Shown here in pieces: positions 1 to 5,712 of a DNA stretch of 6,219 nucleotides. Position numbers and translations under genes: made by a program. Location of the stretch: positions 1-6,219 of the forward strand of contig CAZEAN010000217.1 in the NCBI GenBank assembly GCA_964510225.1, written 5' to 3'. The stretch comes from CAZEAN01 sp964510225 (lineage in GTDB: Bacteria; Planctomycetota; Planctomycetia; Isosphaerales; Isosphaeraceae). Under the pieces are notes generated by a model. It searched no databases. It saw only the letters and a program-made list of their open reading frames with translations, and was not told the origin of the DNA. Position 1 is the stretch's first letter; every line of letters begins with the position of its first letter.

Positions 1-201
1 GAAGTGAACCCCGCAAAAGACGATAGTTCCGGTCTCGACCCTTGTAGCCTCACGAGCCAACTTGAGACTGTCGCCGGTGAAATCAGCAAGATCTTGAATC
101 TCACCGTCTTGATAGTAGTGCGCCAGAATCGTGGCGTCGGCTTCGGCCTTCAGGGTTTCGATCTCGTCGTAGATTTCGATATCTGCGGTCAACATGATCA
201 T
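1..201 (-). CDS. nadA: Quinolinate synthase NadA, N-terminal fragment (runs off left edge)
   Basis: NadA condenses iminoaspartate with dihydroxyacetone phosphate to make quinolinate in cytoplasmic NAD synthesis, using a [4Fe-4S] cluster. Only 67 codons are present and the frame is open at base 1. The signature is the stretch ILAHYYQ (residues 25-31) followed by QDLADFTGDSL (36-46) and ETGTIVFCGVHF (56-67). H28, Y30 and S45 align with the substrate-binding His, Tyr and Ser of the family (H19, Y21 and S36 in Thermotoga NadA, from memory). The cluster-binding cysteines lie further downstream, outside the window. The start is ATG at 201-199, which overlaps the TGA of the upstream ORF as ATGA; a second in-frame ATG at 195-193 is equally possible. 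An AAGGA lies just upstream and could serve either. Identity is firm; only the exact start is uncertain. Confidence 0.93.
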   Translation of the reverse strand, partial: MIMLTADIEIYDEIETLKAEADATILAHYYQDGEIQDLADFTGDSLKLAREATRVETGTIVFCGVHF

Positions 202-539
202 TGATCCTTGTTTTTTACGTGGCGGAGGAAGAACCCACGGCTCTGGTCGGACGGCTTCGGGCCGTCTGAATCGATCAGAGTTCGCTGGTAGTTACCCGCT
301 GCCTCGATGAAGGCAGTAGTCACATTATGAGCGACTGGTAAAGCCCCGACTAGGGTTACGAACGCTTCGGCCGCCTTCGATTGAAGCTGGAATCGGTCAC
401 GGAGATGCCTTGAGTTCCCGGTCCCAGGGGCGATTCTCCGGATGGTACGGGACGTCGGAGGGATGGTCTCTGAGGGACTCTTGGGAGGCAGAAGGCTGGG
501 GTCTACTTCGCCGATCTCATCGTAAGTCAAACCCGCCAA
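198..539 (-). CDS. Possible small gene upstream of nadA, unknown function (113 aa)
   Basis: I do not recognise this protein. The predicted 113 aa begin at a TTG (539-537) and end at a TGA that overlaps the nadA ATG by 4 bp, an arrangement typical of translational coupling. The last ~59 codons show a coding-like G+C pattern by codon position (hand count about 63/42/63 % at positions 1/2/3). The first ~53 codons do not (about 58/57/64 %) and are rich in Pro, Ser and Thr, so that part may be disordered or non-coding. The frame stays open upstream to about 686, running under the htrA start, but no ATG or GTG was seen there, so the true start is unclear. No signal peptide, membrane segment or Cys motif is visible. 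The stretch GLTYDEIGEV near the start recalls sigma-factor region 4, but the rest does not fit. It may be a real accessory gene of nadA or a chance ORF in its leader. Confidence 0.4.
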   Translation of the reverse strand: MAGLTYDEIGEVDPSLLPPKSPSETIPPTSRTIRRIAPGTGNSRHLRDRFQLQSKAAEAFVTLVGALPVAHNVTTAFIEAAGNYQRTLIDSDGPKPSDQSRGFFLRHVKNKDQ

Positions 540-580
540 ACCAATCTCAGGACGGTACGGCGTTCCGCGAGAATCTGCGA

Positions 581-588
581 AGAGAGGA
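581..588 (+). promoter_or_regulatory. Ribosome binding site of htrA
   Basis: AGAGAGGA lies 8 bases before the ATG at 597. It is the clearest plus-strand Shine-Dalgarno site in the window and supports this start, which also begins a good signal peptide. I could not recognise a convincing -10/-35 pair in the short 540-580 stretch upstream. Confidence 0.7.
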
Positions 589-596
589 CTCAGACG

Positions 597-2030
597 ATGC
601 TCCCGCCTGGACCGAAGCAGCTCTCCACCCTCGTTCTCTTTGTACTCGTCGCCCTTGCGAGCTTGAATCGATCGGGTTCATCGGCAGCAGCTCCCCACGA
701 TCAGACGACCACTGATGCCGGCACCAATCGCCGGACACCCTTGGTTGAGGCGATCGCCAAGGCACTTCCTTCAGTGGTGAGCATCTCCAGCGAGAAGCGT
801 GCCGAGTCGCGGAGCCGCTGGCCATTCTCTGCCGAAGAGAACGAGCGACCACGGGTCAGCGGGATGGGAACTGGTGTAATCCTCGATCATCGAGGCTTCA
901 TCATTACGAACCAGCACGTTGTTGATCGTGTTGAGGATCTCCGCGTCTACCTGCACAACGGGACCTCGTTGCCCGCCCGAGTGATTGAAGAAGACCCGTT
1001 GATGGACCTCGCCTTGATCAAAGTCGAGAGCACACGACCGCTCCCCGCGATCACGATTGGAGATTCCAATGACCTCATGGTTGGCGAAACCGTGATTACG
1101 ATTGGGAACGCATTTGGCTATGAGAATACGACCTCGGTAGGAATCATCAGTGCGCTCGGACGGAATGTCACGCTGCTTGACAACCAGGTTTACCGCAATC
1201 TAATCCAGACTGACGCCAACATTAACCCGGGGAACTCAGGCGGCCCCTTGATCAACATCGATGGCGAGTTGATCGGGATCAACGTCGCAACTCGGGCTGG
1301 AGCCCAAGGAATTGGGTTCGCTCTCCCCATCGACGACGTCAAGCCGATCGCGGCCGAGATGCTCAGCGCAAAGCGGTTGTCGGGGAATTGGCACGGTCTT
1401 GTGGCGGCCGAACGCTTCTGGAAAGGATCGAGACGCGTGATCGTCTCCGCGATTGAAGCCGGGAGTCCTGCCGAGCGCGCCGGAGTTCGTCCGAATGATA
1501 CGATTATTCAGGTAAATGACTTGGTAGTCCGAAACCCGATTGATCTCGAACGAGGCTTCTTAGAGGTCAGTAACGAGGCCGCGACACTCCTCGTCGACCG
1601 CGATGGCGACCGTCGTGAAATCTCGCTGCTTCCGGAACGCTTACAGCGGAGACCGGGACGGCAAGAGGAACCTGACCTTTTAACCTCGATTTGGCAACGA
1701 CTCGGCGTTCGCGTCCTCGCCCTCGATGCCCATTACCTGACCTCTGTGTCGGAAAACCTCCGTGGCGGGCTTTACATCGAGGAAGTTGCCCCGGGAGGTC
1801 TTGCTGATCAAGCCTCGATCCGACCCGGAGACATTCTCGTCGGCGTCCAAATCGGTGTGAACCACTGGGAGACAGTCCGCCCTGAGAATCTGGTCTACAT
1901 CCTCGATCAAGCGTTAGCGAGCCAATCGCAACAAGTTCCGTTCTACATCGTCCGGAACAACAGAATTCACCAAGGAGAAATCAGCTTGGCAAGTGGTCGC
2001 CGCGAACGTGGGTTTCCGACCATCCGTTAA
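597..2030 (+). CDS. htrA: Secreted HtrA/Deg-family serine protease with two PDZ domains
   Basis: A 477-aa envelope quality-control protease. Residues 1-33 look like a signal peptide: K8, a hydrophobic run at about 11-23, and an Ala-rich end near 30-32. The protein probably acts in the periplasm or equivalent space. The trypsin-like domain (about 48-255) carries the full catalytic triad: H107 in TNQHVVD, D137 in PLMDLAL and S214 in PGNSGGPL. PDZ1 covers about 266-345 (SAIEAGSPAERAGVRPNDTI) and PDZ2 about 367-455 (EEVAPGGLADQASIRPGDIL). The spacer between them is Arg/Glu-rich. PDZ1 starts without an obvious Gly-Leu-Gly-Phe-type loop, so its ligand groove may be unusual. Length is normal for DegP/DegQ relatives. 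The start is supported by the AGAGAGGA site. The gene is divergent from nadA and convergent with the Suf cluster. DegP versus DegQ assignment is not possible from sequence alone. Confidence 0.95.
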   Translation: MLPPGPKQLSTLVLFVLVALASLNRSGSSAAAPHDQTTTDAGTNRRTPLVEAIAKALPSVVSISSEKRAESRSRWPFSAEENERPRVSGMGTGVILDHRGFIITNQHVVDRVEDLRVYLHNGTSLPARVIEEDPLMDLALIKVESTRPLPAITIGDSNDLMVGETVITIGNAFGYENTTSVGIISALGRNVTLLDNQVYRNLIQTDANINPGNSGGPLINIDGELIGINVATRAGAQGIGFALPIDDVKPIAAEMLSAKRLSGNWHGLVAAERFWKGSRRVIVSAIEAGSPAERAGVRPNDTIIQVNDLVVRNPIDLERGFLEVSNEAATLLVDRDGDRREISLLPERLQRRPGRQEEPDLLTSIWQRLGVRVLALDAHYLTSVSENLRGGLYIEEVAPGGLADQASIRPGDILVGVQIGVNHWETVRPENLVYILDQALASQSQQVPFYIVRNNRIHQGEISLASGRRERGFPTIR

Positions 2031-2078
2031 CCTTCAAGTCACGCAGTTCGGTTATCTTCTACTTCAATGCCCACAAGA

Positions 2079-2131
2079 GGCTCCGAGATTCTCCTGCAAA
2101 GCAAAATCATTCATCATTGAATCTCGGAGCC
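2079..2131. repeat. 13-bp perfect inverted repeat, 27-base spacer
   Basis: GGCTCCGAGATTC (2079-2091) is repeated as its exact reverse complement GAATCTCGGAGCC (2119-2131). The left arm begins 49 bases after the htrA stop. As RNA it would form a 13-bp GC-rich stem followed by AAATTATTTAT, so it may end the htrA transcript, although the loop is large and there is no clean U run. As DNA, the right arm covers most of the -35 box and half the spacer of the promoter at 2117-2145, with arm centres 40 bp apart, as an operator could. The repeat is seen directly; both roles are inference. Confidence 0.75.
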
Positions 2132-2145
2132 AAATTATTTATGAT
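2117..2145 (+). promoter_or_regulatory. Sigma70-like promoter for the small basic-protein gene
   Basis: The -35 box TTGAAT (2117-2122) and -10 box TATGAT (2140-2145) are separated by exactly 17 bp. They match the consensus at 4/6 and 5/6. Transcription would start near 2151-2152, about 41 bases before the ATG at 2193. The right arm of the 13-bp inverted repeat overlaps the -35 box, and a dyad sits at the predicted start point, so repression at this site is plausible. Assignment rests on sequence match only. Confidence 0.55.
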
Positions 2146-2156
2146 CCGAAATTCGG
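2146..2156. repeat. Short perfect dyad at the predicted transcription start
   Basis: CCGAAATTCGG is an 11-base perfect dyad (5-bp arms around one central A at 2151) directly after the -10 box. The position suits a small operator or a 5' transcript hairpin. A dyad this short can arise by chance. Confidence 0.35.
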
Positions 2157-2192
2157 CAACAATTCGTTACAGTGAGAATCGCGGCGAATCTA

Positions 2193-2342
2193 ATGAAGAA
2201 AAAAACACGAAACCGAAAGTCGTACAGTTGGCGCAGGAAGGCCGATAGCTCTCCGACTGCGAAAGGCCGGAAGCGCAAAATTAGAGGTCGGAGAAATCCG
2301 CTGAAGACTCGAAACCTCGGCGGACCAAAGAAAACTGCCTGA
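2193..2342 (+). CDS. Small, highly basic protein (49 aa), unknown function
   Basis: The frame runs from ATG (2193-2195) to TGA (2340-2342) and encodes 49 residues. Eleven are Lys and ten Arg, with a single acidic residue (D18), giving a net charge near +20. The N-terminus is MKKKTRNRKSYSWRRK, residues 24-34 form a second basic patch (KGRKRKIRGRR), and Gly/Pro/Asn residues punctuate the rest. There is no Cys, no hydrophobic stretch and no signal peptide. Such composition is typical of nucleic-acid binders: small ribosomal proteins, nucleoid-binding peptides, RNA chaperones. I do not recognise the family. A good promoter lies 48 bases upstream (end of -10 to ATG), which supports expression; the ribosome binding site is weak. 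The gene sits alone between htrA and the convergent sufT-like gene. The alternative is that the transcript is a small RNA and the ORF is incidental. Confidence 0.55.
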   Translation: MKKKTRNRKSYSWRRKADSSPTAKGRKRKIRGRRNPLKTRNLGGPKKTA

Positions 2343-2409
2343 TTTTACCTATCCGAAGCTCATGAATGAGGCAGAGCTGCGAAGTCAAAAACGGTAGAGG
2401 GATCTGTTC

Positions 2410-2436
2410 GATCGGATCTGAGAATGGATCTCGATC
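2410..2436. terminator. Imperfect hairpin between convergent units, possible terminator
   Basis: GATCGGATCT (2410-2419) can pair with GGATCTCGATC (2426-2436) with one bulged T and a terminal G-U pair, around a 6-base loop. It overlaps the sufT-like stop codon and lies 68 bases after the small basic gene. No U run follows immediately on either strand; on the minus strand a T5 occurs about 18 bases further on. It is a weak candidate for ending transcription from either side. Confidence 0.3.
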
Positions 2437-2785
2437 AGAAGATCCCGAGCTCGTCCTTGGCATCTTCGGACATCCGGTCGGTGGACCAGGGTGGGTCCAT
2501 CACAAGTTTGACGTTTGCTTTGTCGACTGACTCCAGCGCTTCGATTGCGTTGGTAGCGTCACTTAGAATCTGAGGTGCAGCAGGACAGGCAGGCGTAGTT
2601 AGCGTCATCTCGACGTTAACTGTTCGTTCCACCACTTCAATGGTGTAGATCAAGCCAAGGTCCACAACATTAACGCCGATCTCAGGATCGGTAACCGTCT
2701 TGAGGGCATCCAGAACGACGGATTGCTCAGTATCCCAGCCCGGTTCGGGAGCTTGGGGATTTTCTGCTTCAGTTGGATTGGACAT
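2435..2785 (-). CDS. sufT: SufT-like DUF59 (MIP18 family) Fe-S maturation protein
   Basis: A 116-aa cytoplasmic protein built almost entirely of one DUF59/MIP18 domain. Members help Fe-S clusters reach target proteins. The first ~18 residues are Pro/Glu-rich and probably flexible. The core shows TDPEIGVNVVDLGLIYTI (32-49), then MTLTTPACP (60-68) with the conserved Cys at C67, and a C-terminal DPPWS...RMSEDAKDELGIF block usual in SufT-type proteins. Length fits the family. The ATG at 2785 is 11 bases past the sufE stop, and GAGG overlapping that stop (9 bases before the ATG) serves as ribosome binding site, so the two genes are probably translationally linked. It is the last gene of the Suf cluster. 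The related PaaD family is the alternative, but the neighbours favour SufT. Confidence 0.88.
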   Translation of the reverse strand: MSNPTEAENPQAPEPGWDTEQSVVLDALKTVTDPEIGVNVVDLGLIYTIEVVERTVNVEMTLTTPACPAAPQILSDATNAIEALESVDKANVKLVMDPPWSTDRMSEDAKDELGIF

Positions 2786-2796
2786 CGATCATCGCC

Positions 2797-3240
2797 TCAG
2801 TGCTGGTCTCTTGCAGTTGAAGTTGATTCGGCACGTACGACCATCGCTTTGAGCATCCGTAAGACTCCGTTGAGGCCCGCCACACGCTGCATCCCGAGGA
2901 TCTCCATCATCCCGGCGCGTTGGAGAAGGTCGTTAGGAACCGCAAGGATCTGCTCGACGGTTGCTCCGTCGAGACCCCGAACCAAAATGCAGACAAATCC
3001 GCGGACCGTAGGAGCTTCGGGAGGGACATCGGCGAAGAGACGAACCTGATCGTCCGATCGGTCGACGAAGAGGAAGACCGGAGATTGACATTCAGGTACC
3101 CGGTGCGCTTCATCCTTATACTCGGAGAGATGGTCGGGGAGCGGCGGGAGATTGTTAGCGAGATCGATCAAGAGCTCAATCCGCTCTTGTCGATCTGCGT
3201 CATTCAACTCTTCAAGCAATTCTTCGAGAGCCGGAGTCAC
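2797..3240 (-). CDS. sufE: SufE-family sulfur-transfer protein
   Basis: A 147-aa SufE protein, normal length for the family. SufE proteins take a persulfide on one Cys and pass it to SufBCD, usually from SufS. The active site is VPECQSPVFLF, with the acceptor C51 (numbered from the GTG start). The flanking blocks LANNLPPLPDHL and APTVRGFVCILVRGLDG, and the late EILGMQRVAGLNGVLRML, are typical. It is closer to the actinobacterial Rv3284 type (VPECQSPLFL) than to Escherichia coli SufE (GCQSQVW). I chose GTG at 3240-3238 because AGGGAG lies 5 bases upstream. A TTG at 3276 would add 12 residues (MIALIQFTGSFR) but has no good ribosome binding site. The gene sits 57 bases after sseA and 11 before the sufT-like gene. 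Its partner here may be the rhodanese rather than a cysteine desulfurase. Confidence 0.92.
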   Translation of the reverse strand: MTPALEELLEELNDADRQERIELLIDLANNLPPLPDHLSEYKDEAHRVPECQSPVFLFVDRSDDQVRLFADVPPEAPTVRGFVCILVRGLDGATVEQILAVPNDLLQRAGMMEILGMQRVAGLNGVLRMLKAMVVRAESTSTARDQH

Positions 3241-3252
3241 ACGGAAACTCCC
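3241..3252 (-). promoter_or_regulatory. Ribosome binding site that fixes the sufE start
   Basis: Read on the minus strand, AGGGAG is followed by TTTCC and then the GTG at 3240. It is the strongest Shine-Dalgarno site in the Suf cluster and argues for the GTG start over the longer TTG start at 3276. Confidence 0.6.
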
Positions 3253-3297
3253 TGTAAACTGAATAAGGGCGATCAAACTTCTTGCGAGACTTGCTTC

Positions 3298-4152
3298 TTA
3301 TTCCGACCCCTTTGCGATCGGAACACCAACGAGGTTTCCCCACTCAGTCCAGGAGCCATCATAGTTCCGGACATTCGCATATCCGAGCAGGTATGTGAGG
3401 ACAAACCAGGTTAGGCTAGATCGTTCTCCGATCCGGCAGTAGGCAACTACTTCATCGCTTGGCTTCAACCCGGTCTTGGTTTCGAAGAGCTCTTTCAACT
3501 CATCAGCTGACCTGAAGGTGCCATCTTCGTTGACCGCAAGCGACCAAGGGATACTCTTTGCACCCGGGATGTGCCCTGCTCGGAGGGAACCTTCTTGAGG
3601 ATAGTCCGGCATGTGTAGAAGTTCGCCGGTATATTCACCCGGGGATCGGACATCAATCAGAGGCTTCCCAGCCGCCTGATGAGCGCGAACCTCATCGCGA
3701 AAGATCCGGATCTTCGAGCCAGCCGCCCCTGCGCCTGGGTTGGTAGTCTTCGGGTACTCTGGGACATCTTTGGAAAGGGGGCGGTTCTCTACGAGCCAGA
3801 GCTTGCCGCCACCATTCATAATCCGACAATCTTGGTGACCGAAGAGCTTGAAGGCCCAGAATGCATAGCAAGCCCACCAATTTGACTTATCACCGTAAAA
3901 GACGACGGTCGTATCGTTGGCGATCCCAGTCCGGGAACAAATAGCGGCAAATCTGTCTGCATCGATGTAGTCGCGAATAAGCTGATCTTGGAGATCTCCT
4001 TGCCAGTCAATCTTGACCGAACCCGGAACATGCCCCATCGAGTACAGAAGAACGTCTTCATCCGACTCCACAATCCGGACCTGAGGGTTGTTCTGATTCT
4101 GCTCAACCCAGTCTGCCGAGACCAGGATTTCCGGATGTACGTAGTCGGCCAT
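3298..4152 (-). CDS. sseA: Thiosulfate/3-mercaptopyruvate sulfurtransferase (SseA type, tandem rhodanese)
   Basis: A 284-aa cytoplasmic sulfurtransferase with two rhodanese domains (about 8-125 and 148-279). The C-terminal domain is catalytic: the loop CRIGERSS starts at C239, which would carry the persulfide. The N-terminal domain lacks this Cys (GDKSNWW at 87-93), as usual for tandem rhodaneses. ESDEDVLLY (29-37), IDVRSPGEYTG (166-176), MPDYPQEGSLRAGHIPGA (181-198) and NYDGSWTEWGN (263-273) closely resemble actinobacterial SseA (Rv3283) and CysA proteins. The CRIGER loop is generally associated with thiosulfate use, whereas CG(S/A)G loops mark mercaptopyruvate enzymes, so thiosulfate is the likelier donor, though Rv3283 relatives have also been linked to mercaptopyruvate. 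The start is ATG 4152; a GGAG lies 11 bases upstream, a rather long spacing. It follows sufD by 100 bases and precedes sufE. Family is certain; the in vivo donor is inference. Confidence 0.93.
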   Translation of the reverse strand: MADYVHPEILVSADWVEQNQNNPQVRIVESDEDVLLYSMGHVPGSVKIDWQGDLQDQLIRDYIDADRFAAICSRTGIANDTTVVFYGDKSNWWACYAFWAFKLFGHQDCRIMNGGGKLWLVENRPLSKDVPEYPKTTNPGAGAAGSKIRIFRDEVRAHQAAGKPLIDVRSPGEYTGELLHMPDYPQEGSLRAGHIPGAKSIPWSLAVNEDGTFRSADELKELFETKTGLKPSDEVVAYCRIGERSSLTWFVLTYLLGYANVRNYDGSWTEWGNLVGVPIAKGSE

Positions 4153-4215
4153 GGAAGATCGTGCTCCAGATCGATCGGATCGAACAGTTTGTTTGCGTTG
4201 AATGTTTGAAGGAAA

Positions 4216-4242
4216 GGTTGATGGCTTTCGGATGGGTCAACC
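4216..4242 (-). terminator. Weak hairpin after sufD, possible attenuator
   Basis: On the minus strand GGTTGA (4242-4237) pairs with TCAACC (4221-4216) around a 15-base loop, and TTTCCTTC follows. It begins about 10 bases after the sufD stop, in the 100-base gap before sseA. A 6-bp stem with a broken T tract would give at most partial termination. I see no convincing separate promoter for sseA in the gap. Confidence 0.28.
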
Positions 4243-4252
4243 GGACCGATCC

Positions 4253-5620
4253 TTATTCATCGTCAGCGAACCCGGTGTCAGTTGTTGACACTTCATGGCC
4301 GAGCTTGCGGGCGACAGCATGTGCAAGTGTCTCACAAACTGCGTCGAGTGGGATTCGATCATAGAGACTCGCGAAGAAGCCCTCAACGATCAACCGAGTT
4401 GCCGTGGCCTCATCAATCCCCCGCGACCTCAGATAAAACACCATGGAAGGATCAACCGGGCCCGCCGTGGCGCCGTGTGTACAACGGACCTCATTGGCTT
4501 CGATCTCGAGGCCGGGGATCGAATCTGCTCGAGCATCGGAGTCGAGTACTAGGTTCTCGTTTTTCTGATAGGCATCCGTATGCTGTGCGATCGGATCGAC
4601 CTTGATCATCCCACGCCAGACCATCCTAGAGCGGTCTTTTTGGGCTCCCTTGTAGAGCAGATCACTCGTGGTGTTTGGCGCTTGGTGATCTTGACGAGTA
4701 AGATAGCTCAAATTCTGACGTTCACTTGTAAAGATCACCCCGTTGATCCGTGCTCTTCCTCTTTCACCAACCAGTGTGACGTCTTGATTCACCTTCGAGA
4801 GTCGGGAACCAAAGGCGCCGACTGTCCAGTTCAAGGCGGCATCAGATCCGACCACGGCTCGATCACGGCTGAGGTGCCACGTCTTGGCATCCCATTCTTG
4901 GATCGTGGTGAAATCTAATCTCGATTTCGGGTGCTGGATAATCTGGACGCCGCCGAGATGAAGTCCCGGCTCTTTCTCCCGATCTAGCGAAGTTGTCCGT
5001 TGGATCAGGCTCGCTTCAGCACCCTCTTCCAACACGATCAGCGTATGAGAGAGATCGACACGGCCTCGTTTCGAGAGTGCGATTAAGTGGTAAAGAGGGG
5101 TTTCGACCCGCACGCCCTCCGGTACGTAGAGCAGCAGTCCATTATCCCAGAACGCATTGTGGAGAGCTGCAAAGGCATCGGCGTCGCCTTGATAAGCTCC
5201 GTTGGCGAAGATTTTTTCGAGAAGCTCAGGTTGATCTTGAACCGCCGTGTTCAGGTCGGCGAAAAGGACACTTTCCGGGAGAGAGATCTGAGGGCGCTGG
5301 ATCGTAACGCCGTCTGATTGAGTCAGTAGGGCGTAACCATCACGCTTCAGGCCCTCAACCTCTCGTTCCAATCCGGTGATCGCGGAAGGATCAGGATCAG
5401 CACTTATTAAGGGGCCGAAGTCATCGAGCTTCAGCCCTCGGATGTCAGTCCGCCGCCATTCCTCATCCCGGAGTGTCGGGAGAGGGAGCGTCTTGAAGAG
5501 ACCGAAGGCTGATTGTCGACGCGTCTGGAGCCAAGACGGCTCAGAGCGGCGACTTAAAAAAGCCTCGAAGGAGTTATCGTGAAATCCGCCGGTCACAAAC
5601 TCTTCGGGTGCAATGCTCAT
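4253..5620 (-). CDS. sufD: SUF scaffold subunit SufD
   Basis: SufD pairs with SufB on top of the SufC ATPase to form the cytoplasmic scaffold on which Fe-S clusters are built. The 455 aa are a little longer than E. coli SufD (about 423). Residues 1-145 form the variable helical N-terminal region, with the family's LRDEEWRRTDI motif at 50-60. The beta-helix core runs from about 150 to 390 (LLYVPEGVRVETPL, HLGGVQIIQHPKSRLDF, NLSYLTRQDHQAP). The C-terminal helical domain has RGIDEATATRLIVEGFF. C380 and H382 in EANEVRCTHGAT match the conserved Cys/His pair of SufD; the His corresponds to the E. coli residue (H360) implicated in cluster assembly. The start is ATG 5620, with only a weak GGA upstream. 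It sits 92 bases after sufB in the same direction. Identity is secure; the HGAT and RSRG blocks separate it from SufB. Confidence 0.96.
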   Translation of the reverse strand: MSIAPEEFVTGGFHDNSFEAFLSRRSEPSWLQTRRQSAFGLFKTLPLPTLRDEEWRRTDIRGLKLDDFGPLISADPDPSAITGLEREVEGLKRDGYALLTQSDGVTIQRPQISLPESVLFADLNTAVQDQPELLEKIFANGAYQGDADAFAALHNAFWDNGLLLYVPEGVRVETPLYHLIALSKRGRVDLSHTLIVLEEGAEASLIQRTTSLDREKEPGLHLGGVQIIQHPKSRLDFTTIQEWDAKTWHLSRDRAVVGSDAALNWTVGAFGSRLSKVNQDVTLVGERGRARINGVIFTSERQNLSYLTRQDHQAPNTTSDLLYKGAQKDRSRMVWRGMIKVDPIAQHTDAYQKNENLVLDSDARADSIPGLEIEANEVRCTHGATAGPVDPSMVFYLRSRGIDEATATRLIVEGFFASLYDRIPLDAVCETLAHAVARKLGHEVSTTDTGFADDE

Positions 5621-5712
5621 AATTTCCAGGAGGTCGCGAAGATCGGAACGAGTTTCTTGTTATCAACGTGGGAATGAAATGGTTTATCCAGAGGTCGGAT
5701 GAGCGAAACTGG

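Noticed and set aside
254..270. Hairpin GACGGC-TTCGG-GCCGTC as a terminator
   Set aside because: A neat 6-bp stem, but no T run follows on either strand and it lies inside the possible ORF upstream of nadA.
450..539. Sigma-factor-like motif GLTYDEIGEV followed later by GTGNSR in the ORF upstream of nadA
   Set aside because: In sigma region 4 these motifs are only a few residues apart; here over 20 Pro/Ser/Thr-rich residues separate them, and no helix-turn-helix pattern is visible. Probably chance.
410..715. Plus-strand ORF of 101 aa before and across the htrA start
   Set aside because: Its composition is Trp/Arg/Ser-rich with no recognisable domain, and it overlaps the well-supported htrA start in another frame.
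1993..2175. Plus-strand ORF of 60 aa spanning the end of htrA and the intergenic region
   Set aside because: It overlaps the htrA C-terminus in another frame and runs through the inverted repeat and promoter; no motif or ribosome binding site supports it.
2920..3414. Plus-strand ORF of 164 aa
   Set aside because: It is antisense to sufE and sseA, both firmly identified, and its translation shows no family motif.
4580..4918. Plus-strand ORF of 112 aa, and several others opposite sufD
   Set aside because: These are antisense shadows of sufD, which has clear motifs throughout.
5621..5712. Internal promoter between sufB and sufD
   Set aside because: TTGATA occurs on the minus strand but no acceptable -10 box lies 16-18 bases downstream.
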